The position numbers and the translations under genes are program-made. DNA of 64,000 nucleotides from assembly GCF_019297855.1 (NCBI RefSeq), contig NZ_CP079194.1, positions 2,467,501 to 2,531,500 on the forward strand, in the 5' to 3' direction. The DNA comes from Gymnodinialimonas ceratoperidinii (GTDB lineage: Bacteria; Pseudomonadota; Alphaproteobacteria; Rhodobacterales; Rhodobacteraceae). Within the stretch, counting starts at the first letter, position 1. Each line of letters begins with the position of its first letter. Shown in pieces: positions 63,075 to 64,000 of the stretch. The notes below the pieces were generated by a model, which searched no databases, was not told the DNA's origin, and saw only the letters and a program-made list of their open reading frames with translations.

Positions 63075-63122
63075 CTTCATCTTTTCAGAAATACGGGCGG
63101 GGGTCCGGGGGCTGGCCCCCGG
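63075..63122 (-). repeat. Intergenic repeat family, copy 6 with G+C hairpin
   Basis: On the minus strand the hairpin CCGGGGGC-CA-GCCCCCGG is followed by CCCCCGCCCGTATTT, CT and GAAAAGATGAAG. The 22-bp tail matches copies at 18952, 44131 and 48661, and the order hairpin-then-tail matches the long copies at 24586 and 40410. Confidence 0.75.
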
Positions 63123-63154
63123 CGCTTCTCAGCTGCCATTTCATCCGCAACACT

Positions 63155-63799
63155 TCAGCGACTGGCCCATTCCCGCTGCCGGTTGCGAAACACCCGCAGG
63201 CAAGCCAGCAGGGACCACCCAAGGAACAACGGCCAGAACACGGGCTTGTAGTTGATGGGATGGCACCCGCGTGAGGGCGCCATCGAAAGACCGTCGCGGA
63301 TCACTTCGAGGAAACCGTCGTTCCGCGGTCCGGGCACGATCGTCAGGGTCGCCTCATCGGCCCACAGGATCTCGACGGTGCCACGGCTGCGCATCAACTC
63401 GATGATCCGGCCCACCCCTTCCCCATCCTCGCCACGTTGCTCGAGGGTTTCGACCAGTTGGGCGCAGGTATTGACGGCCGAGAAGGCGCTCGGGCCGGAG
63501 GGCGTCAGCGCCTCGGTATAGGCGGCAAAGGGGCGCGAGGCTATTGGTCCCGTGTGGGGCGTGCAGGCGGCGTCGACGCAGGGCGTGACAACGATGGGCT
63601 CGAAATCGAGGCCCCGCATCCGGTCCGCGATCCAGAAGACGACGAGGGTGGAGAGGCAGCAGAACATCACCGCCTCCAGCAGCCGCAGAACGGCGTCGAG
63701 CCGTCCCGCGGTGCCTTCCGCCTCGGCGAGAGCACGCGGGGCATCCGCGCCGGGCGTGGAGGTGTCGCGCGGCTCGGGCGGCTCAGCTTCGCGTGCCAA
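63155..63799 (-). CDS. Hypothetical membrane protein
   Basis: About 214 residues. A Pro/Ala/Glu-rich N-terminus is followed by a membrane segment at about 43-60 ([18 protein letters not shown]), an extracytoplasmic domain with Cys residues ([29 protein letters not shown]), and a second segment near the C-terminus ([19 protein letters not shown]). The start is doubtful: TTG at 63799 overlaps the lytic transglycosylase gene by 17 bp and lacks a clear ribosome site, whereas an ATG at 63667 has GGAGG 5 nt upstream and would give 170 residues. No family recognised. Confidence 0.6.
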   Translation of the reverse strand: MAREAEPPEPRDTSTPGADAPRALAEAEGTAGRLDAVLRLLEAVMFCCLSTLVVFWIADRMRGLDFEPIVVTPCVDAACTPHTGPIASRPFAAYTEALTPSGPSAFSAVNTCAQLVETLEQRGEDGEGVGRIIELMRSRGTVEILWADEATLTIVPGPRNDGFLEVIRDGLSMAPSRGCHPINYKPVFWPLFLGWSLLACLRVFRNRQREWASR

Positions 63800-64000
63800 G
63801 GATCACGCGAACGTAGTGTTGGGTCTCGTCATAGGGCGGTACGCCGTCGTGGCGCTCGACCGCCTCTGGACCCGCATTATAAGCCGCAAGCGCCAATCGC
63901 CACGTGCCGAAGCGGCGGAATTGCTGCGACAGGTAGCGCGCGCCCCCGTCGAGGTTTGCCACAGGGTCGGCCGGATCGACACCAAGCAGAACCGCCGTGT
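63783..64000 (-). CDS. Lytic transglycosylase, C-terminal fragment
   Basis: The last 71 codons of a gene entering from the right edge. The translation contains [36 protein letters not shown] and [12 protein letters not shown], the C-terminal half of the SLT (goose-lysozyme-like) domain: [12 protein letters not shown] and the final ET..YV..I motif are hallmarks. These enzymes cleave murein between MurNAc and GlcNAc. The catalytic Glu and the N-terminus lie outside the window. It overlaps the next gene's proposed start. Confidence 0.85.
   Translation of the reverse strand, partial: TAVLLGVDPADPVANLDGGARYLSQQFRRFGTWRLALAAYNAGPEAVERHDGVPPYDETQHYVRVILGTRS

Overview
The window looks like chromosomal DNA of a marine alphaproteobacterium of the Rhodobacteraceae (Roseobacter group). 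This rests on high G+C, 5-aminolevulinate synthase (C4 haem pathway) with an FNR-type box, an agl-type alpha-glucoside ABC operon, a TakP-like TRAP transporter, PhoX, and gene pairs typical of the family (rodZ-ispG, DUF2852, DUF3179). No rRNA, tRNA, CRISPR array, insertion sequence or prophage gene was recognised. Nearly all of the sequence is protein-coding, with many 1-8 bp overlaps between neighbours.

Layout. 1-9.2 kb: alpha-glucoside uptake and use. A minus-strand operon aglE-F-G-A-K (aglK cut by the left edge) diverges from a LacI-type regulator, a GH1 beta-glucosidase and a glucokinase; two LacI-type palindromes sit in the divergent promoter region. 9.2-13.3 kb: an SsuD-like flavin monooxygenase translationally coupled to a YdhF-like aldo/keto reductase, divergent from a GntR/UTRA regulator and a Gfo/Idh/MocA oxidoreductase; a perfect 11-bp tandem repeat lies between them. 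13.3-22 kb: CapD-like NDP-sugar epimerase/dehydratase, VIT-type transporter plus FAD-linked oxidase, ispG, rodZ-like gene, hemA. 22-28 kb: a P460-like cytochrome, M20 dipeptidase, MATE pump, NicO metal transporter with a DUF1007 partner. 28-38 kb: pilin-like protein, parE, an AT-richer membrane gene overlapping the end of parE, a HExxH lipoprotein, YdcZ-like protein, ABC-F ATPase, DUF3179 protein, two cyclophilins, coaD, CBS protein.

37.8-46.1 kb: valine/isobutyrate catabolism (LysR regulator, mmsA; then isobutyryl-CoA dehydrogenase-like, 3-hydroxyisobutyryl-CoA hydrolase-like and mmsB), interrupted by small secreted proteins and a YbdK-like ligase. 46.3-48.7 kb: DUF2852, RDD, Bpt aminoacyl-transferase, VOC protein. 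48.8-55.6 kb: an oversized TRAP transporter and PhoX with a candidate Pho box. 55.8-60.2 kb: an ilvB-ilvN operon preceded by a 15-codon leader peptide containing Ile-Leu-Val-Leu-Val and an attenuator, with three small secreted-protein genes interleaved; two of these are paralogs. 60.3-64 kb: EF-hand protein and ECF sigma factor, a GbcA-like Rieske oxygenase with a small partner, a membrane protein and the end of a lytic transglycosylase.

The observations I rate highest are the ilv leader/attenuator, the paralogous secreted proteins inside the ilv operon, a six-copy intergenic repeat family (CCGTATTT, 2 nt, GAAAAGATGAAG and relatives), and the monooxygenase/aldo-keto reductase pair, which could be a sugar-sulfonate desulfonation module. 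All family assignments come from reading motifs; no database search was run.
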